13,638 nt of DNA from Candidatus Gastranaerophilales bacterium (GCA_910587245.1 CAJULX010000039.1:1-13638); one strand, 5' to 3'; numbered from the stretch's first letter, positions 1 to 6,719 are shown. Notes: a model not told the origin generated them from the letters alone. Made by a program: numbers and translations.

Positions 1-41
1 TATAATTATTAAAATGTAGCCAAATTCTATCATTTTGATAT

Positions 42-47
42 TATAAT
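42..47 (+). promoter_or_regulatory. Putative -10 box of murT
   Basis: A perfect TATAAT lies 5 nt before the TTG start of murT. No clear -35 hexamer is seen in the 41 bases available upstream. If used, transcription would begin at or within a few bases of the start codon. Confidence 0.45.
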
Positions 48-52
48 TTATA

Positions 53-1471
53 TTGAGTAAGTATTCTATACATAAGGTGGATTATTTTAGTATCGTGTCA
101 AATTTCAACAAAGCTTTGAAAAATACCTATAAAGTATATTCTCTTCTAAAGAAATTTAATTTTGAAGGAACAAGTTTCCCCGGGAAACTTTTAAGACAAA
201 ATTATAAAGATTTCTTATCCGATGCAAGGGGATATGCCGTAGAAAATTGTTTTGCAATAACCGGTACAAACGGAAAAACTACAACGGCAGGAATTTTGGC
301 TCAAATATTAAGAGAAGCCGAACATTCGGTTATTCATAACGAACTTGGCGCCAATATGCCAAACGGTATCGCAACAGCTGTGGCTTTAGGGCTTTATAAG
401 GTTTTAAAAGAAAATCCTCTGCAGCGTATTGATAATTATGTTATAGAATGTGATGAGGCGTATCTTTCCACTCTTTTTGGCGAGATGAAATTTGATTATC
501 TTCTTGTAACTAATCTTTTCCGCGACCAGCTGGACAGATACGGTGAATTAAACACAACAAAAAAGAAAATTCAAAACGGTATTGAATTAAACGAAGATTT
601 AACTTTAATTTTAAATGCGGATGACCCGAGCCTGGCCGATATTGACCAGAAGATTGCAGGCGGCACAAGAAAAAAGATTTATTACGGAATAGAAAATATA
701 AGCTTTGCAGGATATGATAAAAATTCAAAAAGCCCGTCAGAAATTATCCACTGTTCAAGATGCACCCTTCCTTTAAAATATGATAAAATTTTCTATTCTC
801 AGCTTGGAAAATGGTATTGCCCCTGCGGAAACAGAAGGGTTCAGCCCGATATTAAAGCGGATGTTAAAATGTTCCCCGACCATTTTTTCTTATACATAAC
901 CTACAAAGAAAAATCTTACAATTTTAAAGTTAATTTAACAGGACTTTATAATGCTTATAACGCGCTCGGGGCAATAAGCTGCGCTCTTATAAACGGGGTG
1001 GAAAGAAGATTTATTGATAAAGCTTTAGAAAATTATCAGCCTGTTTTCGGGCGAAATCAAAATGTATTGTTAAATAACAAACCTGCTACGGTTTATTTGA
1101 TTAAGAACCCTGTAGGCGCAAGCGAGGTATTACGCGGCTTAAAGAACATTGAACATGCCCATATTTTAATCGCAATAAACGATAATTATGCAGACGGCAG
1201 AGATGTAAGCTGGCTTTGGGATTCGGATTTTGAAAGCCTGAAAAATTTCAGAGGTAATTTTTATATATCAGGCTCCCGCGCAGATGATATGGCATTGAGG
1301 CTGAAATATGCAGGGTGTGATACCAGCCTGATTTTGATTGATTCAAATATAAAAAGAGCTTTAAATGATGCGCTTAATCAGGTACGCCCCGGTGAAAAGC
1401 TTATAATATTATCTACTTATACAGCACTTTTAAAACTTACCAAACTGTTTAAAGACATGAAATCAAATTAA
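53..1471 (+). CDS. murT: MurT, Mur ligase-like subunit of lipid II isoglutaminyl synthase
   Basis: Known family role: with the glutaminase GatD, MurT amidates the D-glutamate of lipid II in the cytoplasm, using ATP and ammonia from glutamine. The 472-aa protein shows the expected order: a short N-terminal region with the family's PGK motif, the ATP loop GTNGKTTT at residues 71-78, a Mur ligase middle domain, a four-cysteine zinc ribbon (C234, C237, C256, C258) and a C-terminal DUF1727 domain with DGRDVSWLWD at 381-390. Length is normal for MurT. The start is TTG: the frame is closed by a TAA at 44-46 and the next in-frame ATG lies beyond the ATP loop. There is no Shine-Dalgarno, but a TATAAT lies 5 nt upstream, so the mRNA may be leaderless. 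No gatD follows; the next gene is convergent. A gatD upstream, outside the window, is possible. Confidence 0.9.
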   Translation: MSKYSIHKVDYFSIVSNFNKALKNTYKVYSLLKKFNFEGTSFPGKLLRQNYKDFLSDARGYAVENCFAITGTNGKTTTAGILAQILREAEHSVIHNELGANMPNGIATAVALGLYKVLKENPLQRIDNYVIECDEAYLSTLFGEMKFDYLLVTNLFRDQLDRYGELNTTKKKIQNGIELNEDLTLILNADDPSLADIDQKIAGGTRKKIYYGIENISFAGYDKNSKSPSEIIHCSRCTLPLKYDKIFYSQLGKWYCPCGNRRVQPDIKADVKMFPDHFFLYITYKEKSYNFKVNLTGLYNAYNALGAISCALINGVERRFIDKALENYQPVFGRNQNVLLNNKPATVYLIKNPVGASEVLRGLKNIEHAHILIAINDNYADGRDVSWLWDSDFESLKNFRGNFYISGSRADDMALRLKYAGCDTSLILIDSNIKRALNDALNQVRPGEKLIILSTYTALLKLTKLFKDMKSN

Positions 1472-2106
1472 TTTCTTGTGGAATATTCAACATTTTCGGA
1501 AGCTTTTCTTGCTTCCATATTCTGTGCTTCGGTTTCACTTTCTTCAAGCTTTTCATCACCTGCAGGGATTTCCGTATTTTCAAGGTTTTCTTCATTTTGC
1601 ATATCTGCGTTTTGCTGTATTGAATAAGTTTGATTATCTTTAAAAATACGCTCTATTTCTTCTTCAATATCCATGGTGGACATTGCAAGCATTAAATTTT
1701 TGTATGTAAATAATTCCGCCTCTTCAAAGGCTTTTTTAAAGTTTGCATATACCATAGGGAAGCTTGAACCGTATTTTGTTGCATCTTCTCTATCGGGGTA
1801 AAAGGCCTCTACAAGAGCATTCAGTCTTTCATCATGGGCTAAAATATAATCATCAAATGCTTTTTTATTAAAACCTTCAAATTCCGTGGTTTTTATTCTT
1901 GAAACAACTATTTCATAATATTTATGATATTCTTCCGCGGTTTTATGCGCCGCAATATTCATATCGCTTTGGGTTTCAACCTGTTCGCCGCCCTCTTCGT
2001 TTTCGTCCAGAATTTGTCTTTGAAAAACTATGCCGCCGCCAAAAAGCAACAGGGAATATGCAAAAAATAAAAGCGTTAAGCATAAAGATTTGAAAAAAGC
2101 CCTCAC
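1468..2106 (-). CDS. Unknown membrane-anchored protein
   Basis: I do not recognise a family. From the GTG start chosen here (212 aa) the protein begins with a short basic stretch and a hydrophobic segment at about residues 6-24, ending in FGGG, as in a signal anchor. A mostly charged, probably extracytoplasmic and helical domain follows, and the last 60 or so residues are very acidic and Glu/Asn rich. Start choice: AGAAGGA lies 8 nt before the GTG at 2106-2104. In-frame starts further up (ATG at 2154, TTG at 2181) lie within a well-formed promoter (TTGAAA, 17 bp, TAAAAT), so they would not be transcribed from it. If another promoter is used, the protein could be 228 or 237 aa. It ends tail to tail with murT, both stop codons lying in one TTAA. 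Confidence 0.7.
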   Translation of the reverse strand: MRAFFKSLCLTLLFFAYSLLLFGGGIVFQRQILDENEEGGEQVETQSDMNIAAHKTAEEYHKYYEIVVSRIKTTEFEGFNKKAFDDYILAHDERLNALVEAFYPDREDATKYGSSFPMVYANFKKAFEEAELFTYKNLMLAMSTMDIEEEIERIFKDNQTYSIQQNADMQNEENLENTEIPAGDEKLEESETEAQNMEARKASENVEYSTRN

Positions 2107-2152
2107 TTTAATTTTCCTTCTTGATATACTAATTCCTATCTTTGTATAGAAC

Positions 2153-2181
2153 ATTTTACAAAAATATTCATCCTCTTTCAA
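2153..2181 (-). promoter_or_regulatory. Sigma70-type promoter of the membrane-anchored protein gene
   Basis: Read on the minus strand: TTGAAA (2181-2176), 17-bp spacer, TAAAAT (2158-2153). Predicted transcription start is near 2146, giving a leader of about 40 nt with AAGGA before the GTG at 2106. The -10 box contains the ATG that would otherwise be the longest-ATG start. Confidence 0.55.
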
Positions 2182-2234
2182 GAAAATTCATTTAAAAAAA
2201 CGATATGACAGCATGGATTTTAAAATAAAAGAAA

Positions 2235-2256
2235 AGGCTTGAGATTACTCAAGCCT
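2235..2256 (-). terminator. Intrinsic terminator
   Basis: A perfect 9-bp stem (AGGCTTGAG / CTCAAGCCT) with an ATTA loop. On the minus strand it is followed by a T-rich run (TTTTCTTTTATTTT), so it should end the transcript of the small gene that stops at 2289. Confidence 0.85.
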
Positions 2257-2288
2257 AAATTTTCATTTCACTTTATAGAGGAGGAATT

Positions 2289-2549
2289 TTATGATTGAAT
2301 GTCAATATTTCTTATTTCATTGCCGCCGTTTACAATTGTGCCCAATTGCATAGTCTGCATATTAAGTTTTCTGATTTCAGCGTTTACATCTCCTGAAAAT
2401 ACGTTTTCATTTGTTTTAAGATAATCCAAAACAGGCTCCCACAGCGCACCCATTGCCTTTTCAATGGTTTTTGCCGCATTTTCTCCTGCCGATTTTCTGT
2501 CAGGAATAACATTCAGCCCGAATGCTTTTATATTGAATTCGCTTGTCAT
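2289..2549 (-). CDS. Small unknown protein, 86 aa
   Basis: Not recognised. From the ATG at 2549 the product is a soluble-looking 86-aa protein with no membrane segment or signal peptide: a central amphipathic stretch around AAKTIEKAMGALWEPVLDYL and a polar C-terminus. The ATG at 2549 is chosen because AGGAG lies 10 nt upstream; an ATG 24 nt further up (2573) has AAGG directly abutting it, too close to serve. The gene is monocistronic, with a TATAAT box at 2585-2580 upstream and a strong terminator downstream. Codon use matches its neighbours and the frame is clean, so I take it as a real gene, but its role cannot be inferred from sequence or context. Confidence 0.7.
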   Translation of the reverse strand: MTSEFNIKAFGLNVIPDRKSAGENAAKTIEKAMGALWEPVLDYLKTNENVFSGDVNAEIRKLNMQTMQLGTIVNGGNEIRNIDIQS

Positions 2550-2579
2550 CAGTGGCTTACTCCTATGAATCATCCTTGT

Positions 2580-2608
2580 ATTATATGTATCGTACCTAAC
2601 CGGTTAAA
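2580..2608 (-). promoter_or_regulatory. Promoter of the 86-aa gene with a palindrome at the -35
   Basis: On the minus strand, a TTTAAC hexamer (2608-2603) is followed after 17 bp by TATAAT (2585-2580). The perfect 10-bp palindrome TAACCGGTTA at 2597-2606 overlaps the -35 side and could be a repressor site; that last point is inference. Confidence 0.45.
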
Positions 2609-2623
2609 ACTTTAATGACAAAC

Positions 2624-2664
2624 CCTGTTTTGTAAAGAAAAATTTACAAAAATTAAAAAACAGG
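2624..2664. repeat. Nested inverted repeat in the divergent promoter region
   Basis: Inner arms TTTTGTAAA (2628-2636) and TTTACAAAA (2643-2651) are separated by GAAAAA. Outer arms CCTGTTTT (2624-2631) and AAAACAGG (2657-2664) enclose them. All arms match perfectly. The right inner arm contains the TTTACA -35 box of the plus-strand promoter, a typical position for a regulator site. Confidence 0.5.
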
Positions 2665-2671
2665 ATATAAT
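2643..2671 (+). promoter_or_regulatory. Sigma70-type promoter for the 2798-4205 genes
   Basis: TTTACA (2643-2648), 17-bp spacer, TATAAT (2666-2671). Predicted start is near 2678, which leaves a leader of about 120 nt before the ATG at 2798. A second, weaker -10-like sequence (TATAAA, 2758-2763) lies nearer the gene. Confidence 0.6.
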
Positions 2672-2690
2672 TCTTTTAAAAGAGGAGAAG

Positions 2691-2717
2691 ATGAAAAGAA
2701 ACGTAAAGTTTTGTTAA
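2691..2717 (+). other. Possible 8-codon leader ORF
   Basis: An ATG follows AGAGGAG after a few bases and opens a reading frame MKRNVKFC ending in TAA. It sits at the very start of the predicted transcript of the next gene. The peptide has no run of one amino acid, so classical attenuation is not evident. It may be chance in A/G-rich DNA. Confidence 0.25.
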
Positions 2718-2797
2718 TATTCAACAAATTTATGACACTTTTTAAATTCAGGCATCTTATAAAATACGTGAAGGTTTAAAACCAAAGAGGTTGAAGA

Positions 2798-3112
2798 ATG
2801 GATTTCAAAAATCTGAAGTTTGTAAAAACTATTAAAAATTTAAGCCCGAAATTAAAATGGTTTATGTTTAAGAACATCCAGGATTACAAAATAGGTTCGA
2901 AATACATAGATTATTTAATTCCCGATGATAAAAAAGGAATTGAAAAAGACAACGAACGGCTTGAAAACATGGTAAAAGAAACCCTTGCAAAAGAATTCGG
3001 CCCGAAAGTAAAGGATATGAAATCTTATAACCTTCTTGTAGATGCCTGCGTACACAATTTAAAGAAAAAACAGCTTCAGGGTCTTGATACTGATTCTATT
3101 GATGAATTATAG
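2798..3112 (+). CDS. Unknown 104-aa protein
   Basis: Not recognised. A small, Lys-rich, probably cytoplasmic protein with no membrane segment. It reads as mostly helical: a basic N-terminal third (residues 1-30), then a charged Lys/Glu-rich region around residues 48-72 and a C-terminal helix ending in an acidic tail. The ATG is supported by AGAGG 7 nt upstream. It lies 22 bp before the heptosyltransferase gene on the same strand and they may be co-transcribed, although the gap also contains -10-like sequences. The pairing suggests, weakly, an envelope-related job; nothing in the sequence proves it. Confidence 0.75.
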   Translation: MDFKNLKFVKTIKNLSPKLKWFMFKNIQDYKIGSKYIDYLIPDDKKGIEKDNERLENMVKETLAKEFGPKVKDMKSYNLLVDACVHNLKKKQLQGLDTDSIDEL

Positions 3113-3119
3113 ATTTTTG

Positions 3120-3129
3120 TATTATATTT
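3120..3129 (+). promoter_or_regulatory. Putative internal promoter of the heptosyltransferase gene
   Basis: Overlapping -10-like hexamers TATTAT (3120-3125) and TATATT (3124-3129) lie 9 and 5 nt before the ATG at 3135, which has no usable Shine-Dalgarno. TTGATG at 3099-3104 could be a -35 (spacers 15 or 19 bp, not ideal). Confidence 0.3.
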
Positions 3130-3134
3130 AGAGA

Positions 3135-4205
3135 ATGGATGAGAAGAAAAAATTTTTAATTGTAAGGCTGAGTGCGATTGGTGATATCGTGCACAGCCTT
3201 ACTGTTGCGGACTGTTTAAGAACTTTTTACCCGAATGCAAGAATTGATTGGCTTGTATCCGATAAATGCAAGGGTTTGATTGAAAATAACCCGCTTATAG
3301 ATAACGTTTATGTAGCAGATATTTCAAAATGGCGCAAAAATTGGATTTTCAGCCTGCCCGAAATTATTAAATTCACTGATATTTTAAAAAAAAATCGTTA
3401 CGATTATGCTCTTGATGTTCAGGGATTATTTAAAAGTGCCGTAATTACAGCACTTTCGGGTGCAAAAGAAAAAATAGGCATGGAAGACGGCAGGGAATTT
3501 TCAACAATTATTCTTGATAAAAAGGTGAAACCGCTTGAAAGACGCCCGTTTAAAAACCGTCATATTATTAAAAGAAATCTTGATATATTAACAGGCTCAA
3601 ACCTTATAACAAAGGAAGATATGGCAGGTTACATCCCCAAAATCGAACTTCCGCCGTCTTCCTTAAAGGTTGTAGAAAAAATTAACCAATTGCTGAAAAA
3701 TATTGATGAAACAAAGCCCGTGTTTGTTTTTGCCCCTGCAACAATGTGGGAAAACAAACACTGGGATCTCAACGAATGGCAAAAGCTGTTTAAAATGGTT
3801 GAAAATAGCGCCAATATTGTTTTCACGGGAGTTGAAAAGGATTTAAACTTAATAAATAAAATTACAAACGGGAGCAATGCTTTTATTCTTGCCGGTAAAA
3901 CCAATATGGAAGAATATATTGAGGTGTTGCGCAGGGCGGATTTAATTTTAAGCCCCGATTCAGGCGCTTCACATCTTGGTTTCGGGGTTATCAAAAACGG
4001 CAGACCAAAAATTTTCACATTATTTTTTGCAACATCTAAAAATGTTTATACACCTTTAGGTGAAGGAAATTTGGGATTCCCGCTGAAAGAGCCTGTCTGC
4101 ACACCGTGTCACAAAAGAAAATGCAAAAAAGGTACAATGGAGTGCACAAAATATGTAAAGGCAGAAGAAGTTTATAATGAAATTAAAAAATCTTTTAGTC
4201 TTTAA
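3135..4205 (+). CDS. ADP-heptose:LPS heptosyltransferase-like glycosyltransferase (GT9)
   Basis: Family 9 glycosyltransferases move heptose from ADP-heptose onto the lipid A-Kdo core at the inner face of the inner membrane. The 356-aa protein begins with the family's LSAIGDIVHSL motif (13-20, with D17 at the position of the proposed catalytic Asp). It has a GT-B fold layout, with the nucleotide-sugar half from about residue 190 (FVFAPATMWENKHW) and the SPDSGASHLG motif at about 273-282. The C-terminus carries C322, C325, C330 and C337 in the CxPC...C...C pattern common in heptosyltransferase II (WaaF) relatives. Length fits. I leave the gene symbol open because WaaC, WaaF and WaaQ types cannot be told apart here, and the acceptor sugar is unknown. 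It implies an LPS-bearing outer membrane. It probably forms an operon with the preceding 104-aa gene. Confidence 0.88.
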   Translation: MDEKKKFLIVRLSAIGDIVHSLTVADCLRTFYPNARIDWLVSDKCKGLIENNPLIDNVYVADISKWRKNWIFSLPEIIKFTDILKKNRYDYALDVQGLFKSAVITALSGAKEKIGMEDGREFSTIILDKKVKPLERRPFKNRHIIKRNLDILTGSNLITKEDMAGYIPKIELPPSSLKVVEKINQLLKNIDETKPVFVFAPATMWENKHWDLNEWQKLFKMVENSANIVFTGVEKDLNLINKITNGSNAFILAGKTNMEEYIEVLRRADLILSPDSGASHLGFGVIKNGRPKIFTLFFATSKNVYTPLGEGNLGFPLKEPVCTPCHKRKCKKGTMECTKYVKAEEVYNEIKKSFSL

Positions 4206-4227
4206 GTATTAAACTTTTGTATTCCTC

Positions 4228-4257
4228 TTGAAAAAAATTTGAAAAAAGTTGTATAAT
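4228..4257 (+). promoter_or_regulatory. Promoter of the GGDEF-HD gene, apparently leaderless
   Basis: TTGAAA (4228-4233), 18-bp spacer, TATAAT (4252-4257), then seven bases and the ATG at 4265. The expected transcription start coincides with the A of the ATG, and no Shine-Dalgarno of fitting distance exists. Confidence 0.65.
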
Positions 4258-4264
4258 AAAGGTC

Positions 4265-6178
4265 ATGGGACTTTTTGATTGGATTAAAAATTCTGGCGAA
4301 AAATTAAGGCGGGTTGAAGATAAGATTTATCAACAAAGGACTGATTTTGTTGAAATTTATCAAAAAAATCTTGCTCTTGAAAAGGAAATTTCTCAAAGAA
4401 CGGAAGAACTTTACAAAGCCAATCAAACATTGCTGACCCTTGAACATGTCTGGGATATGATGAATTCTTCAAGACCCCTGTCAAGCGTTCTTGAAACCAT
4501 AGTTTCAAGCCTTCATGGAGAATTTCGATATTTATACAGCTGTATTATTCAAAAACAGCTTGATTCAAAAGGTGAATTTTTTGCCTTTAAAACTTATTTT
4601 CAAAACGAATTTTCGGCAAAATTTGATGAATGTCTTAAAACACCGCTTTTTGAAACACGAATAAATATCGGGAAAAATACATCTTTTTATGAAGCTATAG
4701 AAGACAAAAAATTTAAATCTTATCCCATTAATGAAGATATTTTTAATCTTTTCTTCCCCGATAATTTTATTCCCGAGAACATTGCGGAATTAAGAAAATC
4801 CACCCTTGTAAAATCCTTAATGGTTCTTCCCATTGTATCAAAAGAATTTACGGGATTTCTTGCCGTTTTTTCTCCAAGAGAAGAACCCAAAGAATCCGAG
4901 GTTAATTTCTTAAATCTTTTTGCAAGGCAGATTGAGCTTGCAATTACTATCGCAAACCTTTTTGAAACAGTTAAAAAACAAGCCGTAACAGACCCCTTGA
5001 CTGATTTATTTAACAGAAGATTTTATGAAGACGCCCTTGCACGCGAAGCAAAGCGTGCGCTTCGTTTAAACCAGCCGTTTACCTTGATTTCGCTTGATTT
5101 AGACAAATTAAAACATATAAACGATATGCACGGTCACTCTGCGGGAGATATTGCAATTAAAACCGTAGCTAAAGTTATAACCAAAAATTCAAGATCTGTA
5201 GATGTGCCTTCCCGTGTAGGCGGAGAAGAATTTGCAATTATACTTCCGGGGGTTGATTCAAACGGCGGGCTGATTGCGGCAGAAAGAATCCGTGCGTCAT
5301 TAGAAAGCGAACAGGTTGAAACTGTAGGTAAAATCACCGCAAGTATCGGAGTTGCAACCTTTATAGAACAGACAACAAACCTTGATGAACTTGTTGAAAT
5401 TGCAGATAAAGCTATGTATTTTGCAAAACAAAACGGCAGAAATCAGGTTAAACTGGCTGAAGCCGAAGGCGAAGTTTCATGGCAGGAGGTTGCCGTGGAT
5501 GCATTTGTTCAAATTTTGGACAATCACAAAATTCCTTTCAACAGTTCAATGGCAGAAAATTTATCCAAAAAATTACAAACAAAACAAGAAAAAACAAGCG
5601 GAAATTCCACAAAAGATTTATTATATACTGTTGTGGATACAATTTCAAAAAGCTACGCTCCGCAGCATCAGGAAGGTATTACTAAAGCCAAAGTACAGCT
5701 TGCCTCAGCCATTGCAAAAAGGTTTGACCTTCAAAAAGCAGATGTTGATAAATTAAAAATTGCCATGCTTTTATATGATATCGGCAATATTATGGTGCCG
5801 AACGACTTATTGAAAAAAACTTCTCCTTTAACGGAAGAAGAAAAGGCAACAATTACAAAACACCCGATTTATGCGGCACAGGAAATTTTAAAACCGATAA
5901 ATCATGTTTCAAATATTATCCCCATAATTGAACACCACCATGAAAACTGGGATGGTACGGGATACCCCAGCAAGAAAAAGGGGGATGATATTCCCTTAAT
6001 TTCGCAAATTATTTTAATTGTGGATTCATATTACGCAATGATTTCGGAACGTCCTTACCGCAAAGCTTACAGTGAAGAAGAAGCGCTTGAAGAAATTAAA
6101 AAACTCCGCGGCAAAAAATATTCCGAGGAATTAACCGATGAATTTATCCACAGTATTGAAGATTTAAAAAGAATGTAG
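4265..6178 (+). CDS. GAF-GGDEF-HD(GYP-like) signalling protein
   Basis: A 637-aa cytoplasmic c-di-GMP signalling protein without membrane segments. Domains: coiled coil at about 15-60; GAF-like sensor at about 65-235; GGDEF diguanylate cyclase at about 243-405; HD-GYP-like domain at about 450-630. The cyclase site looks active: GGEEF at 319-323, DLDKLKHIND for metal and substrate binding, and an RSVD inhibitory site at 310-313 placed as in feedback-inhibited cyclases. The C-terminal domain keeps HHENWDGTGYP (558-568) and the ERPYRKA block, but the HD pair reads YD (504-505) and DIGK reads DIGN. The phosphodiesterase part is therefore probably impaired or regulatory. It is the first gene of a two-gene operon with the zinc-ribbon protein, 22 bp downstream. 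The signal sensed by the GAF domain cannot be told. Confidence 0.9.
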   Translation: MGLFDWIKNSGEKLRRVEDKIYQQRTDFVEIYQKNLALEKEISQRTEELYKANQTLLTLEHVWDMMNSSRPLSSVLETIVSSLHGEFRYLYSCIIQKQLDSKGEFFAFKTYFQNEFSAKFDECLKTPLFETRINIGKNTSFYEAIEDKKFKSYPINEDIFNLFFPDNFIPENIAELRKSTLVKSLMVLPIVSKEFTGFLAVFSPREEPKESEVNFLNLFARQIELAITIANLFETVKKQAVTDPLTDLFNRRFYEDALAREAKRALRLNQPFTLISLDLDKLKHINDMHGHSAGDIAIKTVAKVITKNSRSVDVPSRVGGEEFAIILPGVDSNGGLIAAERIRASLESEQVETVGKITASIGVATFIEQTTNLDELVEIADKAMYFAKQNGRNQVKLAEAEGEVSWQEVAVDAFVQILDNHKIPFNSSMAENLSKKLQTKQEKTSGNSTKDLLYTVVDTISKSYAPQHQEGITKAKVQLASAIAKRFDLQKADVDKLKIAMLLYDIGNIMVPNDLLKKTSPLTEEEKATITKHPIYAAQEILKPINHVSNIIPIIEHHHENWDGTGYPSKKKGDDIPLISQIILIVDSYYAMISERPYRKAYSEEEALEEIKKLRGKKYSEELTDEFIHSIEDLKRM

Positions 6179-6200
6179 TTTATAAAACGAGAGAAGAAAA

Positions 6201-6677
6201 ATGTATTGTTCAAAATGCGGAAAAGAAACAGATAACGGAAGCTCTTTTTGTGCTTCATGCGGAAATAATTTAAACAAAGAAAGCCTGCCTTTGTATGATT
6301 TAAAGCCCAAAAAGACGGCATGGCAAGCAATTTTATTATATTTATCCGCTTTAGCCATAGAATTTTTATCAATAGTTCTTCTGGTTGTTGTGATTGTTCT
6401 TGCATTACAGATACTCGGTATAAAAATCAATATTCCCGAATTTAAAATGCAGGCTAAAAAATGGGGTGTTTTATTAAATCCTGTTTTTGCAATAATTTTT
6501 GCATGCTTAATTATGAAGGTTAAAAATATATTTCACCAAAAAAGAGCAATTATTTTTACGATAATATCAGCTGTTGTTACGTTTTTGGTGGGTTCTCCCG
6601 CAGGATTTATATTTGTTGCAATTATGACAAGGTTTAAACCCGAAGAACAACAAACCGAAATCGTAAAAAATTCTTAA
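6201..6677 (+). CDS. Zinc-ribbon membrane protein
   Basis: A 158-aa protein with an N-terminal zinc ribbon (C3, C6, C17, C20, spaced CxxC-x10-CxxC with the usual YCxxCG and FCxxCG contexts). A short linker is followed by three hydrophobic segments at about 40-72, 88-110 and 115-148. Such zinc_ribbon plus membrane proteins are common and mostly uncharacterised. The ATG is preceded by GAGAGAAG at a suitable distance. It lies 22 bp after the GGDEF-HD gene and before a shared terminator, so both should be one transcript. A link to c-di-GMP output is conceivable but rests on position only. Confidence 0.8.
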   Translation: MYCSKCGKETDNGSSFCASCGNNLNKESLPLYDLKPKKTAWQAILLYLSALAIEFLSIVLLVVVIVLALQILGIKINIPEFKMQAKKWGVLLNPVFAIIFACLIMKVKNIFHQKRAIIFTIISAVVTFLVGSPAGFIFVAIMTRFKPEEQQTEIVKNS

Positions 6678-6685
6678 ATTTATAT

Positions 6686-6715
6686 AAAAGACCCGGAAAT
6701 TACTCCGGGTCTTTT
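6686..6715. terminator. Bidirectional intrinsic terminator
   Basis: A perfect 12-bp stem AAAAGACCCGGA / TCCGGGTCTTTT with the loop AATTAC, T-rich on both exits. It sits between two convergent stop codons (6677 and 6720) and should serve both. Confidence 0.9.
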
Positions 6716-6719
6716 AATT

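Noticed and set aside
3629..4018. Minus-strand 129-codon frame within the heptosyltransferase gene
   Set aside because: Antisense shadow of a clear glycosyltransferase; no start signals or domain.
5382..5756. Long plus-strand reading frame (124 codons) inside the GGDEF-HD gene
   Set aside because: It overlaps the fully supported GGDEF-HD frame and its composition is rich in Lys, Gln and Trp with no recognisable domain; a frame shadow.
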